From Adineta vaga (taxonomy: Eukaryota > Rotifera): 64,000 nt of DNA. The stretch spans positions 11,346,001 through 11,410,000 of the forward strand of contig CP075495.1 in NCBI GenBank assembly GCA_021613535.1, in the 5' to 3' direction. Below, piece by piece: positions 46,801 through 58,095 of this stretch; position 1 is the first letter of the stretch; each line of letters starts with the position of its first letter. Both the position numbers and the translations under genes were made by a program. A model generated the notes under the pieces. It was not told the origin of the DNA. It was given only the letters and a program-made list of their open reading frames with translations, and did no database searches.

Positions 46801-48641
46801 TTATATGGTAGTCGCTGTGGTTTCAATTGATGAATTTGTAATAAACAAAGGTTTTTTCGATGATACTTCGTTATTATCATTATCTACTTGATCATATGTT
46901 CGTTTTGTTGTAATGCTCGTAGTTTCATGCTGATGAATTGTGATAAATGAAATAGACGAATCAGATGGTAATGGTGAATGAGTTTTATAATCATTCAAAA
47001 GAAAATTAGTAGATGACGAAGAAGAAGATGATGAAGAAGATGAATCAGTTACACTAGCTACAGAACACATATGTTGTTCTTGTTCTTCAATAAATTTTCC
47101 AATAATATGACTAAATATGCAAAGAAAAGAATATGTTATTATTGTATTTCGTTAAATTATATACATGAGTTGCTGGTTAACTTATTTTCTCAAAAAAAAA
47201 AACTAGTACTAATAAGACTCATTATAGTCCGTGAATATTTGTATTTATCAGCTTATGACAGAAATATTTTATATATTGAAAACTGTGCGAAATAAATACC
47301 TGACAGAAGCTAATGAATTCATACGTTGTTGTTCTTCAATAAACAATTCATATCGTTCACTTTTTTTCCATTGATAATAAAAATAGATGATTTCATGAAC
47401 GGATCGATTTGAGCACTGAAAATATACATAGATTTATATATAATCTTCATTTCATATTGAAACAAAGCAAGTCAATTACTTTAAAAACAGAAATTTTATA
47501 GAAATTTTTTCCATATTTACGTAAACCTTCTTCAAATTCTTGTATTTCATTTAATGACCATGTAGCATAAGAATCTAAGTGAACAGTTTTTCTTTCATGT
47601 GAAACTAAAATTATAAATGTCTTACAAATCATTTTAATCGGTAATTGACGAAATTTCATGAGTGCTAGATCAGTATTAAATTGACAATTCAGTAGAGTTT
47701 GAAGTGATATTTCATCGTTTGATGATGGATCTAATATCATACGTTATACAATAAAAGCGGAAATGTTTAGTGTAATATTTACATTCAATGTGAGTCTTTT
47801 TGAGATAATCATCAATATTTTCATCGTCAGTATCACTTGCTAAAGATGATGACCAAAGTAATTCGTCGCTGGGAACTAAACAAAACGAAATTATATTTTA
47901 TAAAGAATATAATTATCAAACGACTAAAAGTTTTCATATAATCAAATGGATTTCAAAAATAATTCTCAACTTGCTTAGGAATTAAACTAAACATGTATCC
48001 TTACCTTCTCTATCATCGGTACATTCATCAACTGAATCATATTCTGCTTTTGATTCGATATGTGCTTGATATTCTTCACCAATATTAACGAACTATGACC
48101 AAAAAACATTACAATAGAAAAGAATGAGAGTCAGGATGGAACCACCTTAAGAATATCGGGTTCATATAAACTATCTTCTGTATCATCACCATCAGGTAAT
48201 AAATCTCCATTGACGTGAAATAAGTTATGTTTACGTTCGTCTTCTCCTTCTCTTCTATCATCATCATCTTCAAGTTCCGACGAACTGTATGACTAAAAAT
48301 TAACATAGATAAATAATAAAAAATTGTGTGTCAACTCTTTCATTTACTTCTTCTTCTTGTGATATATCATGATCATCTACTGATGGATCATTTTTGTATA
48401 ATTTGAGCAATTCATCTAATGGTATATTGGCATCCTAGAATAACAAAATCATTCCTATGAAATATTCTATTCAATGAATAGATGAAAACTTACAGCTTCT
48501 AAATGTGATAATTCATTTTGTTTCATATGACTATTTGAATGATTTCGTTGTTGATATCCATCGCCATCTAAGAGAAAATATTTATCAAACAAAAAGCATA
48601 AGAAATTCGTCTCAACCTGTATTCGTCGTTTCTGAAGACAT
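46801..48641 (-). CDS. MIER1: MIER-type ELM2-SANT corepressor protein
   Basis: Nine exons (48641-48617, 48567-48494, 48434-48348, 48292-48146, 48092-48005, 47875-47783, 47730-47480, 47415-47300, 47110-46801) sum to 1191 nt, 396 residues. An acidic N terminus includes DANIPLDELLKLY, matching the MIER motif EIPLEELL. An ELM2 domain follows (FVNIGEEYQAHI to LNCQFNTDLALMKFRQLP). A SANT domain has TWSLNEIQEFEEGLRKYGKNF then CSNRSVHEIIYFYYQWKKSERY. In the family these domains recruit HDAC1/2 and repress transcription in the nucleus. The C terminus is Ser-rich and variable. The start in a 25-nt first exon is supported by phase and by a GTTGAG donor, which is less typical. MIER1, 2 or 3 cannot be distinguished. 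Confidence 0.88.
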
Positions 48642-49009
48642 ATCGAATAAATCAAACACTCATATGAATATAAAAGCTCTGTTCTGTCTGTTCTCTTCTC
48701 TTCTCTCAGTCTGTCTCTCTATTTTTTTTCTCTTCGATATTCATTCATTCATACTTTCCACCAATGATCATATTGTTGTTGAGATGTCACTAAATTATTT
48801 TTTTACGAATTTATTTTTCTGAAAAATAAATTCTCTCAATTCAATAGATTTCATTTTGAATAATTTTTAATTGAAAACATTTTTCTCATTGGATAAAACA
48901 CTGAACGAATAATAACATTATTTTTTTGCTAGTAAGTAATATCAGAAGAATCAGGAGACATTAATATTCTATTCTCCATTATTACGTGTGAGAATAAATA
49001 CATACAAAA
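48642..49009. promoter_or_regulatory. divergent promoter region between MIER and the IRP gene
   Basis: Two start codons 368 nt apart point in opposite directions, so both promoters share this stretch. It has a CT-rich block (about 48690-48735) near the MIER start and acceptor-like TTTTTTGCTAG at about 48922-48932 upstream of the IRP ATG. No TATA box is clear. Confidence 0.35.
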
Positions 49010-52000
49010 ATGTGTTTTGGAAAAGATCATCCATATAAATCTTTACAAACATCTATTAAATATAATAATCAAGAACAAATTTATTATGATGTATCCAAAA
49101 TCAATCCTGAATTGTTCTGTAAAATACTTTCTTTCCTAGAATTATTGTTTTGAATTTGATATTTTTGTTTTTCTTCTAGCCCAATTACCTTTTTGTCTTC
49201 GAATTCTACTTGAATCAACTGTTCGTCATTGTAATAATATTTCAATTGAAAATAAGCATGTTCAACAAATTTTAAATTGGCAACAAAATACATTACCAAG
49301 TAGTGAACTACCATTTTTACCTAGTCAAGTTCTTATGCATGATTTCTCGTAAGAAATTTTTACACTTTTCTTCTTTTTCTTAAAACTTTTGTTTATTAGT
49401 GGATTACCGGCAATTATTGATCTAGCAGCAATGCGTGATGCTGCTGTTCGTTTAGGTGCTGATCCATCTGTTATTCAACCAACAATACCAACTACACTCT
49501 TACTTGATTATTATAATATGGAAGCGGATGTAGCTAGAAAGTAAATGCAGCAAATGTTTATAAAAGAAGATAAATAGAAAATATCATTTGTTTAGAACTG
49601 TACGAAAAACAACTGATACAAATAATACAACAAATTTAGAGTGTGGTTTTGAATTATGTCCATTTCATCAGGAAAAAACTGTTTGGTAAATAGGAGGAAA
49701 TTGTAGTGGATAGAAATTTAGAATTGAATCTATTTAGTGCTGATGCAATTGAAAGAAATCAACAGTTAGAGTTTGAACGTAACATTGAAAAATTACAAAT
49801 TATGAAGGTAAAGTACTATGAATTCATAGAAGAATATCTATTCATTCCTATTTCTTTTAAGTGGAGTGAAAAAGCATTTGATCGATTATCGATAATTCCA
49901 CCTGGAATGAATGTATGTCAACAGATCATTCTTGAATATTTATCCAAATTAATCATTTATGAAAAAGTTAAAAATGAACAAATCGCATTAGTTTATCCAG
50001 ATACGTTTATTGGTACTGATACACATACAACACTTTCCAATGGATTTGGTGTACTCAGTTATAGTAAATCAATTTTTATATATGGTTTTATTTTTTGAAA
50101 CAATTTCAAACTCAATCTTTGATTTAGATATAAGTACAATTGAAGCAGAAGCAGCAATGTTTGGACAACCGATTCATATACGGTTAGCATCAGTTATTGT
50201 TGGTTGTCGATTTGTTGGACAACCACATTTTATGTCAACATCAATTGATTTGATATCAGCAGTGATGAAAGTATGTGTAATAATTTGTTTCGACAAACTC
50301 AATTGAAAGAGAAAAATAAAACCCATTTCTTTTCACTATCAATAGTATTTTCGTCAGATCGGTATTGGTAATAAATACATTGAGTTTTTTGGTTCAAGTC
50401 TGAATTATTTAACAATTGCTGATCGTTCTTCAATTGCACATTTATGCGTAGAACATGGTGCTCTTCTTGCTTACTTTCCATTGGATGATTTATGTCTAAA
50501 GCATTATGCTCGTACTGGTAATTCTCATTGATTTACTTCAAAAAGATTGAATCCTAGCATTCTTTCTAGGTCGTGATCCATCGTTTATTGATAAAATACG
50601 CAATTATCTAGTTACAGCTCAATTATTCAGTGATGATATTCAACATAAAAACATTGTTTATAGTGATGTTTATGTATTTGATCTATGTACTGTCGTACCT
50701 AATTGTAGTGGACCGAAAAGTGCACAAGATAAAGTGTCCTTATGTTCGATGAAATCGGATTTTCGAAAATGTCTTACAGCACCGTCAGGATCTAAAGTAT
50801 GAATGCATTTATTGTCTTCAATGGACATGAAGAAGAAGATATTTTGATCGCTTCTTTATTAGGGTTATAATCTGTCCAAAGATCAGCTTGATTGTTCCGT
50901 TACAATCTCTTCTAATGAAGTATTAAAACATGGTTCAATTACTGTTGCTGCAATAACAAGTAGTACTAATGGAATTAGTCATGCTACATCCCTATTAACG
51001 ACAGGTATAATCTTTTACAATGAATAAAAAAAGAATCAAAAAGATCATGGATATCTTTAGGTTTATTAGCAAAAAAAGCTCTTGAACATGGCCTTCGAAT
51101 AGCAAACTTCACACAAACTTACCTTTCTCCTGGTAGTGGAATCGTAACTACTTATTTACGGGAAAGCGGAATTTTACAATCATTGGAACAACTCGGGTAA
51201 GAGAATCAAAGAAATTTCTTTTGTCATAATAACAAATTCATTATTTAGTTTCCATATTACTGGTTATGGATGTAGAAAATGTGTTCAAAATGAAGAAAAT
51301 CATAGTTTAAAATCGAATATTAAAGAACTTATCAGTGAAGTTAGTTTTAAAAAAAAGTAAATGAAAGATATATCTATAGAAATATTATTTTATAGAATAA
51401 TTTAATAACAACAAGTATGGTTAGTAGTACAAGACAAATTCAACAACGTCATTCATTAATTAAAGCAAATTATGTGACATCATCACCATTAGTTCTTGCT
51501 TATGCATTAGCTGGAAATGTTTTAATCGATTTAGAAAATGAGATAATTGGTTTCGGTGAGAATAAAATTTGTATACGAGATATTTGGCCAAATCGTCAAG
51601 ATATCGAAGAAATCGAAGATGAAATAATCATTAAGAAAATTTTAAATCAAATTAATGAAAAAATTCAAGTAAATCAAATTTAATATAGATAATAAGAATA
51701 AAAAACAAATGTCTCGTTCATTTTATTTAGACAGGTAATTCACAGTGGAATTCCATTAGAATACCTTCAATTCATACACATTTACAATATCCATGGGCTG
51801 AATATTCTACTTATATAACTCGACCACCATTTTTTGATACCAAAGTAAGAAATTCGTTTTTTGTTAATTTAGTCAAATTAAATTATTTTCTTGAATTCTA
51901 TAGATTAAACAAAATACTCTTTCGGAAACGATTACTATTGAGAATGCACATGTGCTTCTACTTGGTGATCAGGTTTCCACCGATCATATCTCTCCAGCTG

Positions 52001-52826
52001 GTTCTATATCTCGAACATGTCCAGCAGCAAAATATTTAACACAAAAAGGGTAAATCAAGAAATAAATATTTAAAGATTGCAAATATGTTCAATTTCTATT
52101 TAGTATAACTCCACGTGATTATAATTCATTTGGTTCACGTCGTGGTAATGATGCTGTTATGGTACGTGGTACATTTAATCATGTTCGTTTGAATAATAAA
52201 CTCGTTTCTAAACGTGCATCATCATTACTTCCATCATCCTCGCCATCACCAGCGACAACTACTCTTTATCATTTAACAAATACAGAAATGGATATTTTCG
52301 ATGCATCAGAACATTATCGTACTGCTAAAATACCACTTATTGTTCTTGCTGGTAAAGATTATGGTTGTGGACCATCAAGAGATTGGGTTGCTAAAGGACC
52401 ATGGATGCTTGTATGTTGAAGAAAAAAAAGCACTGACATAAATGAAAAGATATCGATTTCTGTTTTTAGGGTGTTCGAGCTGTTCTTGCCGAAAGTTTCG
52501 AATCACAACATCGTTCAAATCTAATTGGTATGTGTATATTACCATTACAATTTCAGAATGGTGATACATGTGCATCATTAAATTTAACTGGAAGAGAAAT
52601 TTATTCAATTGAATATAATATCTATAATAAAGACAAATCAGTCATGATCAAAGTAAGGAACGAAACTAAATCATTGAAATACAAATATATTTATTATTTA
52701 ATTTAGCTTGATAATGGTAAAACATTTTCTATGATTGCTCGTGTTGATACAGAAATCGAACGTCTTTATATTCTTCATGGTGGTCTTCTTAATTATGTAC
52801 TTCAACAAACAGTGAATTGCAACTAA
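49010..52826 (+). CDS. iron-regulatory-protein / cytosolic aconitase homologue without aconitase signature residues
   Basis: Eighteen exons sum to 2835 nt, 944 residues; human IRP1 has 889 and IRP2 963. All four aconitase-fold domains are present: [70 protein letters not shown] and [13 protein letters not shown]. Key changes are visible. The motif DHS reads Asp129-Tyr-Tyr. The first Fe-S cluster Cys (TSCTN in IRP1) is Ser475 in TSSTN, while Cys542 and Cys545 in GYGCRKC remain. GWGVGGIE is SYNISTIE. Between domain-1 motifs lies an extra segment of about 31 residues containing CPFH (161-164), in a place and form like the IRP2-specific insertion. Loss of a cluster ligand argues against aconitase activity and for a constitutive RNA-binding or other regulatory role. 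One junction (49686-49737) has an alternative splice reading. Confidence 0.85.
49686..49737 (+). other. intron after the CPFH codons, with a competing splice choice
   Basis: The 52-nt intron has a GTAAAT donor and a CTATTTAG acceptor and keeps the CPFH codons in the mRNA. A competing 64-nt intron, from a weaker GTGGTT donor at about 49641 to TTGTAG at about 49705, also restores frame. It removes the CPFH codons and keeps [10 protein letters not shown] instead. Both join to [15 protein letters not shown]. Confidence 0.5.
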
Positions 52827-53068
52827 TTCTTTAGAAAAAAAATAACAAAATAAAAATTTGTACATCTTTCGAAGAATGATAATGATATTTTGTTTGTTAT
52901 CTTGAAGAAAAAAAAATACCAGAGTCGTAAAATACGTATTTAATTCTTATACAGGGAAAAAAATTTATAAATGTATTGTTCGTTTTGGATTTTTAAATAA
53001 AAGAACATATAAAAATAATTGTGATGATTCCGTTGTCAATTTATATATTCTATATCTTCTTCCAGATC

Positions 53069-54881
53069 ATGATGATTATTTCTTCAAATTTACAAGATGA
53101 ATCAATTTTAATACGAATTAATTGTCGAACGAATTTATTTTATAATCCAGGTATTATAAAATCAAATTCTTCCTTTTCTGTTCTGTTCTATTCTGATATT
53201 TTAAGATAATGATGAAGAATTCAGTGCATTTCGTGTTCTTTTAATTGATAGTGGTTATCATTTAAATGCACCATTAAATATCTACCTAACACGTGATGCT
53301 GTTTTTACTAATGATGAGAAATATTCATTAAATGATGTTACTCTTGATGATCTACTTGAAACCAATGATAATAATGATAAAAAACAAAAAAATGATATTT
53401 ATCGACGAATTTATCCATGGCAAATGATATCGGGAAGATTGCTACGTTATACAACAGGTGATGAATCATGTTATACACCAGTTATTGAAAAATGCAATAC
53501 AAAGAACAGAGGACAAAGTAATATTTTCATTGTTTTCATTGGTATGAAAAATAATATTGAGAAAATGTTTTTGATTAGATCTTCCTTTAAATTTGGATTT
53601 ACTTGTTGCTGTTGAACGATCAACAACAATAGCAGAACTACGTCGACAATTAGAAGAACAACTTGCTCAACAATTAGATTTAATTGAAGATAATATCAAT
53701 AAACAAGTAGAAGTAAATTATTGTCTATTTACAAAGTAGATATGAATAAGATAAATTTCATCTATTTTCGATAGACTCAAAACAACAAAACATTTCAACA
53801 TTATTATATTAAGTCAATCAATCAAATCGTAACATTTTCAGATGATGATAAGGACACTGGTATGATCTAATTGATTGGATAGACAATACGTTCTTTTGAT
53901 AACTCATGCTTCTTCTTCAGTCCGAAATGAACTTCAAGTCAAATATCCTCAATTATCCATGAATCAACCATTTATTGCAATGGATTTTGGTGATGGACAA
54001 TTAACATCTTTAATGAGTAGTGGACGATTATTTGATGTTCATAAAAATCTTCCATCAAAAGGTAACAATTATTAGTATAGATAAGAAATGAAATGCATAT
54101 GAAATCCATTTTATTTAGTAAAAGGTGGTGAACAAACATTAGTGGATGGTCATTATGCATATTATCATTATATGCAAGATAATTTTGATGATAATATGTG
54201 GGGTTGTGCATATCGATCTTTACAAACTCTTTGTTCATGGTTCATTTTACAAGGATATACAACAAAATCAGTACCGACACATGCACAAATCCAACAAGTA
54301 TTCATTTTAAATACTAAAAATCGAAGACTTTTTCTTATTCGTAATATTTAGACATTGATTGATATTGAAGATAAACCAAAGAAATTCTTAAATTCTCGTC
54401 AATGGATTGGTAGTATGGAAGTGTCATTCGTTTTACAAAACTATTTAAATGTATGATTTATAACTTAAATTTAGATTCATAATAGTTCGACATTTCTTTA
54501 GGTTGAATGTAAAATTATTCGAGTAGAACGTGGAGCTGATATGGTTGAACATGTTCGAGAACTTATCAATCATTTCAAAAAAGAAGGAACTCCAATTATG
54601 ATCGGTGGTGGTGTTTTAGCACATACAATTATTGGTGTTGATTTTAATGAATCATCAGGCGATTCAATGTTACTTGTTCTTGATCCACATTATACAGGAG
54701 TCGATGATATTAAAATTATTCAAGATAAAGTTAGTCAAGATTGATTAATATTGGAAGAATATATTCTTTTGTTTTTGTTTCTCTGTAGGGTTGGGTTGGT
54801 TGGAAACCATGGTCATTTTGGTCGAAAGATGCTTTTTACAATCTATGTTGTCCATTACGACCAAAAATAAATTCTTCATAA
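53069..54881 (+). CDS. UFSP2: UFM1-specific protease 2 (UFSP2)
   Basis: Nine exons (53069-53150, 53206-53517, 53579-53712, 53775-53812, 53883-54061, 54119-54297, 54352-54450, 54502-54729, 54789-54881) sum to 1344 nt, 447 residues; human UFSP2 has 469. The C-terminal protease domain is clear. The catalytic Cys is in [11 protein letters not shown], the preceding segment reads [18 protein letters not shown], and the Asp-Pro-His motif is in LVLDPHYTG, followed by [11 protein letters not shown]. The enzyme processes pro-UFM1 and removes UFM1 from targets, acting at the ER with ODR4. The N-terminal half is less conserved. The short 38-nt exon 4 uses a GTCAAT donor and is the least certain part. An acceptor-like TTCCAG lies four bases before the ATG. 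AATAAA at 54885-54890. Confidence 0.92.
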
Positions 54882-55525
54882 TCAAATAAAAGATCTGTTG
54901 ACGAAAATACATCTATGAAAGATTAAAAACGATATTTATTTCTCTATTGTTTTAGTTTCATTGAGTTTTATTGGATTTTAATAAACCATCTGTTTCAAAC
55001 GAAAAAACATTCTTTATAGAACTTCTCAATTAGATAAAATAAAATGAATCTATTATTTCGATATTCTATGAATATTTATTTGATTCATAATTATCCTTCC
55101 CTTGCTTCGTGTCCTTTCTTTCTTTCTTCTTCGATGTTCAACATACAATTTCAAAAAGAAAAAGAAAACTAACATCACTCTGAAAAAGTATGTTTACATA
55201 TTTTCGAACAAAAAAAAATACACATTGAACAAAAGCATCACGCTTACACAGAGAGCAACAATAAGAATACAAATACATGGCTAACTAATCATACAACCCA
55301 TCTCTAGATAGATAGATAGATATACAATAAAGTATTTACTCTTCGTTTTCTTTTTTTTGTTCTATAAACAATTACCAAAAGTAAAGAGAATTATTTTAAC
55401 AGAAAGAAAGAAAATACAAAAAAAAATATTGAGATTGATTATTGAATTTTAGAAAGGGAAAACTAATGTAGGAAATACATGTTATGAACATAATGGACAT
55501 GTAATCTATGGATAAGAAAAAGATT
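54882..55525. other. convergent 3' region with TAGA repeat
   Basis: AATAAA at 54885-54890 begins 4 nt after the UFSP2 stop. A (TAGA)n microsatellite lies at about 55303-55321. No gene is supported between the two convergent stops. Confidence 0.55.
55303..55321. repeat. (TAGA)n microsatellite
   Basis: Four to five tandem TAGA units between the convergent UFSP2 and DCP2-like genes. Confidence 0.75.
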
Positions 55526-57011
55526 TCAAGCTTGTACTGCAATTCGATGATCAGTATTATTTGTTGTATTACAATCGTTATTGCAGTTGGCTTTTTGAAT
55601 TGCTTCATTCAAACGATCGAGTATACTTACTGAAGTCTGATTGATTTCGGATGATTCTTGATTTGATCCATGAAGTAAATTTAATATATCTGAACCAGAA
55701 TTTTTCGCTAATGGTATTGATGGCCAAATCGGTAAACGACCCAATAATTTATCGATAATGGAATTTTCCGATGATAAATTATCGTCATGTTCTCCTTTCA
55801 TAGAAAGTGAAGGTGATGAAACTGAAGCTGGTTGACATTCTTTCTTTGGTAAATATTCAAAAATCAAATGTCTAAAGAGAAATTTTTCTAATTTCATTTC
55901 TCGAATTCTTTCTCACTCACTCGATAAATGGCAACGCTGTATAATAAGGATCTGTTAATCGTTGTTGTTCTTTCCAATATTGTCGTAATGTATGCATTTC
56001 ATCATTATTTGCACATAAATTAAACCACATAATGTCCTAAAAATCAAAATTCATTTTCATCTTTCAATAAAAATCGAATTTTTTTACAATTATTTCTCGT
56101 TTATCATATTCGAAATGAACTTTTGTTTCATCGAAATTTTCAATTACAAATAATCCAACCATTCGATTATCAGCTAAACGAGCTTCCCAATATTGTGATG
56201 GAGACCATGAACTTAAATCAACATTTACTTCTTCACCAAACTGAAAACATAAAACAAATGCATAACTCATAAAGTTCTTTAAATCTTAAATTTACTTCTC
56301 TCAATGCACATGACCATTGACTTTCGAATGCATATGTTTCAGGATTAAGCTTGAGTTTACCTTTTGGAAAACTCCAATAATATTTTTCATTTTGCACCAA
56401 AAATACCTACGAAGTATATTAAATTCAAAGCTGATTGAGATCAATTTCCTATTACTTTATTTTGTTTATTGATTAATACAATACCAAAAGCTTCTTGTTG
56501 AATTTGTCGATAAACATTAATAATCATCCGAATCAAATCACTTTTACCTTGTAATTTTGGATATATTATTTCCAATAGATCTTAAATAGTTTTCGAAAGA
56601 AATAATCACATTGTTTAGAAGTCAAAATCAAACTTACGAGTATCGAGAACATATTGTGTAAATTTTTTTCGTTTAGATATTTGTCTTGTATCTTGAGCAA
56701 AGAACCATTTTTTCTTGATTTGTTCTAAATCAAGAAACAATTCAAATGGATCTTGTGTGCCCACCAAACGAAGAATACGACGACTGAAACCAAAAATCAA
56801 ATTATAAATACAAAAACGAATGAAATAACGTTTTCTATTTGTACTTAAAACTTTGTTTAATATTATTTGGTTCTGCTTGATGATGCATAATACTCTGCAA
56901 TAATGCTGGATTTGAAAAAGCAGCAAAATACGGTTGTTGTCGAAACCAACCATTAGTATCAGGCGACAACGATGATGCTGGTGCGGAACTTGGAGATTGT
57001 GGTGCGCTCAT
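55526..57011 (-). CDS. DCP2: mRNA-decapping enzyme DCP2-like Nudix hydrolase
   Basis: Seven exons (57011-56845, 56783-56638, 56580-56456, 56406-56296, 56240-56088, 56036-55921, 55871-55526) sum to 1164 nt, 387 residues. An N-terminal Pro/Ser-rich leader precedes the helical regulatory domain (PFELFLDLEQIKKKWFF to YPKLQGKSDLIRMIINVYRQI). The Nudix domain has FGIVLINKQNKVFLVQ, YYWSFPKGK and REFGEEVNVD, then TALPFIEHLIFEYLPKK, the counterpart of Box B. The family removes the m7G cap from mRNA with DCP1. The Nudix box is unusual: there are about six extra residues between PKGK and CALRE, and the Gly of EExG is Asn. Catalytic Glu residues remain. The C-terminal tail is Ser/Asn-rich. Confidence 0.82.
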
Positions 57012-58095
57012 TTTATTTTTGGTTTTTGTTGATTTAAGATTTCATACGATGTTCACAATGATGGTTAGTTATGTACTACGCAAAGAGTGCGTATGAAAGA
57101 AAAAGAACGATTTAACTGTGATAAAATAAAAGATGGAAATGAAATGATGGATACAGACTAGTGTGTTTTCATTTTCTTTCTCTCTTTTTCTCTCTCTCTC
57201 TCTCTCGCTCATTTTTCTTTCTATCAATAGCGCATGTGTATACACAATGATTGAATCGTTAGACACGGACGTCTGTTGAGATAAGAGAGAAAATCAATAA
57301 AGTTTTACTGAATTTATTCGATGTAGATATTTCACATAAGATAAAGACAAGTAGTTCTTTGTAGATACAATATACTTTTTCGATAAACAAACTAATAGTC
57401 TACTACTGAAGTTAGAAAAATAAGTTTTGATCAGTATTCATATATTTCTAGCATATATCTAGCATGGTAGTAAATATAATCAGAAAGTTAATGATATAGT
57501 CTTATTAAACTAATTTGTTTTTCATCGATTACAATCATTCCTTCGATTTTTGATAGAATAGCAATCGAAATTAATTGTTCTAGAGTGAATCTAATGTTTT
57601 CTTTACTTTAACGGACCAAAAAAACTTATTCAAAAAAATCCTTTTGTATTAAATGGTATGGTATAATAGCATAGTACAAGAGGATTCTATTCTGTTTCTA
57701 TAGTTCGATGCAATTGACGTCATCGCTTGGTCTCTAGAGGGCAGTAGAAACCGAACGAGTTATTTGAAAAAACGATTGAAAAATTTTTCGAAACATTGAA
57801 GATTTTCATGAGATTGAAATACTATTAATATTTATTTATTAATTTTGTTAAATATACATATTTATTGGAAAACAACAAATTGGTTATACAATTACTAATA
57901 AGGGTCGAATATTTACTTTTATGGTTGCTTTGTACTTCATCACGTCATTACTCGTTAGCTTTTCAAAGTCCACAATACCTTTTTCATTGCACTTATAAAC
58001 ATTTCATTTTGTGTTAGAAAAATTTCTGTTCATTGATTTTAATCATAATTTTTATTTACAGTTCTAGACCTTTTCTATTTTTACAATTCGTAACA
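57012..58095. promoter_or_regulatory. divergent intergenic region between DCP2-like and phosphate carrier
   Basis: The region lies between two divergent start codons. A pyrimidine tract with (TC)n covers about 57176-57208. A pyrimidine-rich 3' splice-like signal, TTTATTTACAG, ends near 58061, 35 nt upstream of the carrier ATG. No gene is supported. Confidence 0.4.
57176..57208. repeat. (TC)n pyrimidine tract
   Basis: An imperfect CT repeat upstream of the DCP2-like gene. On the minus strand it is a GA-rich promoter-proximal element. Confidence 0.75.

Noticed and set aside
50064-50127. Reading 50010-50306 as one continuous exon
   Set aside because: The middle is an intron (GTAAAT to TTTAG); splicing it restores the exact IRP motif length between the TDTHTT and IEAEA segments.
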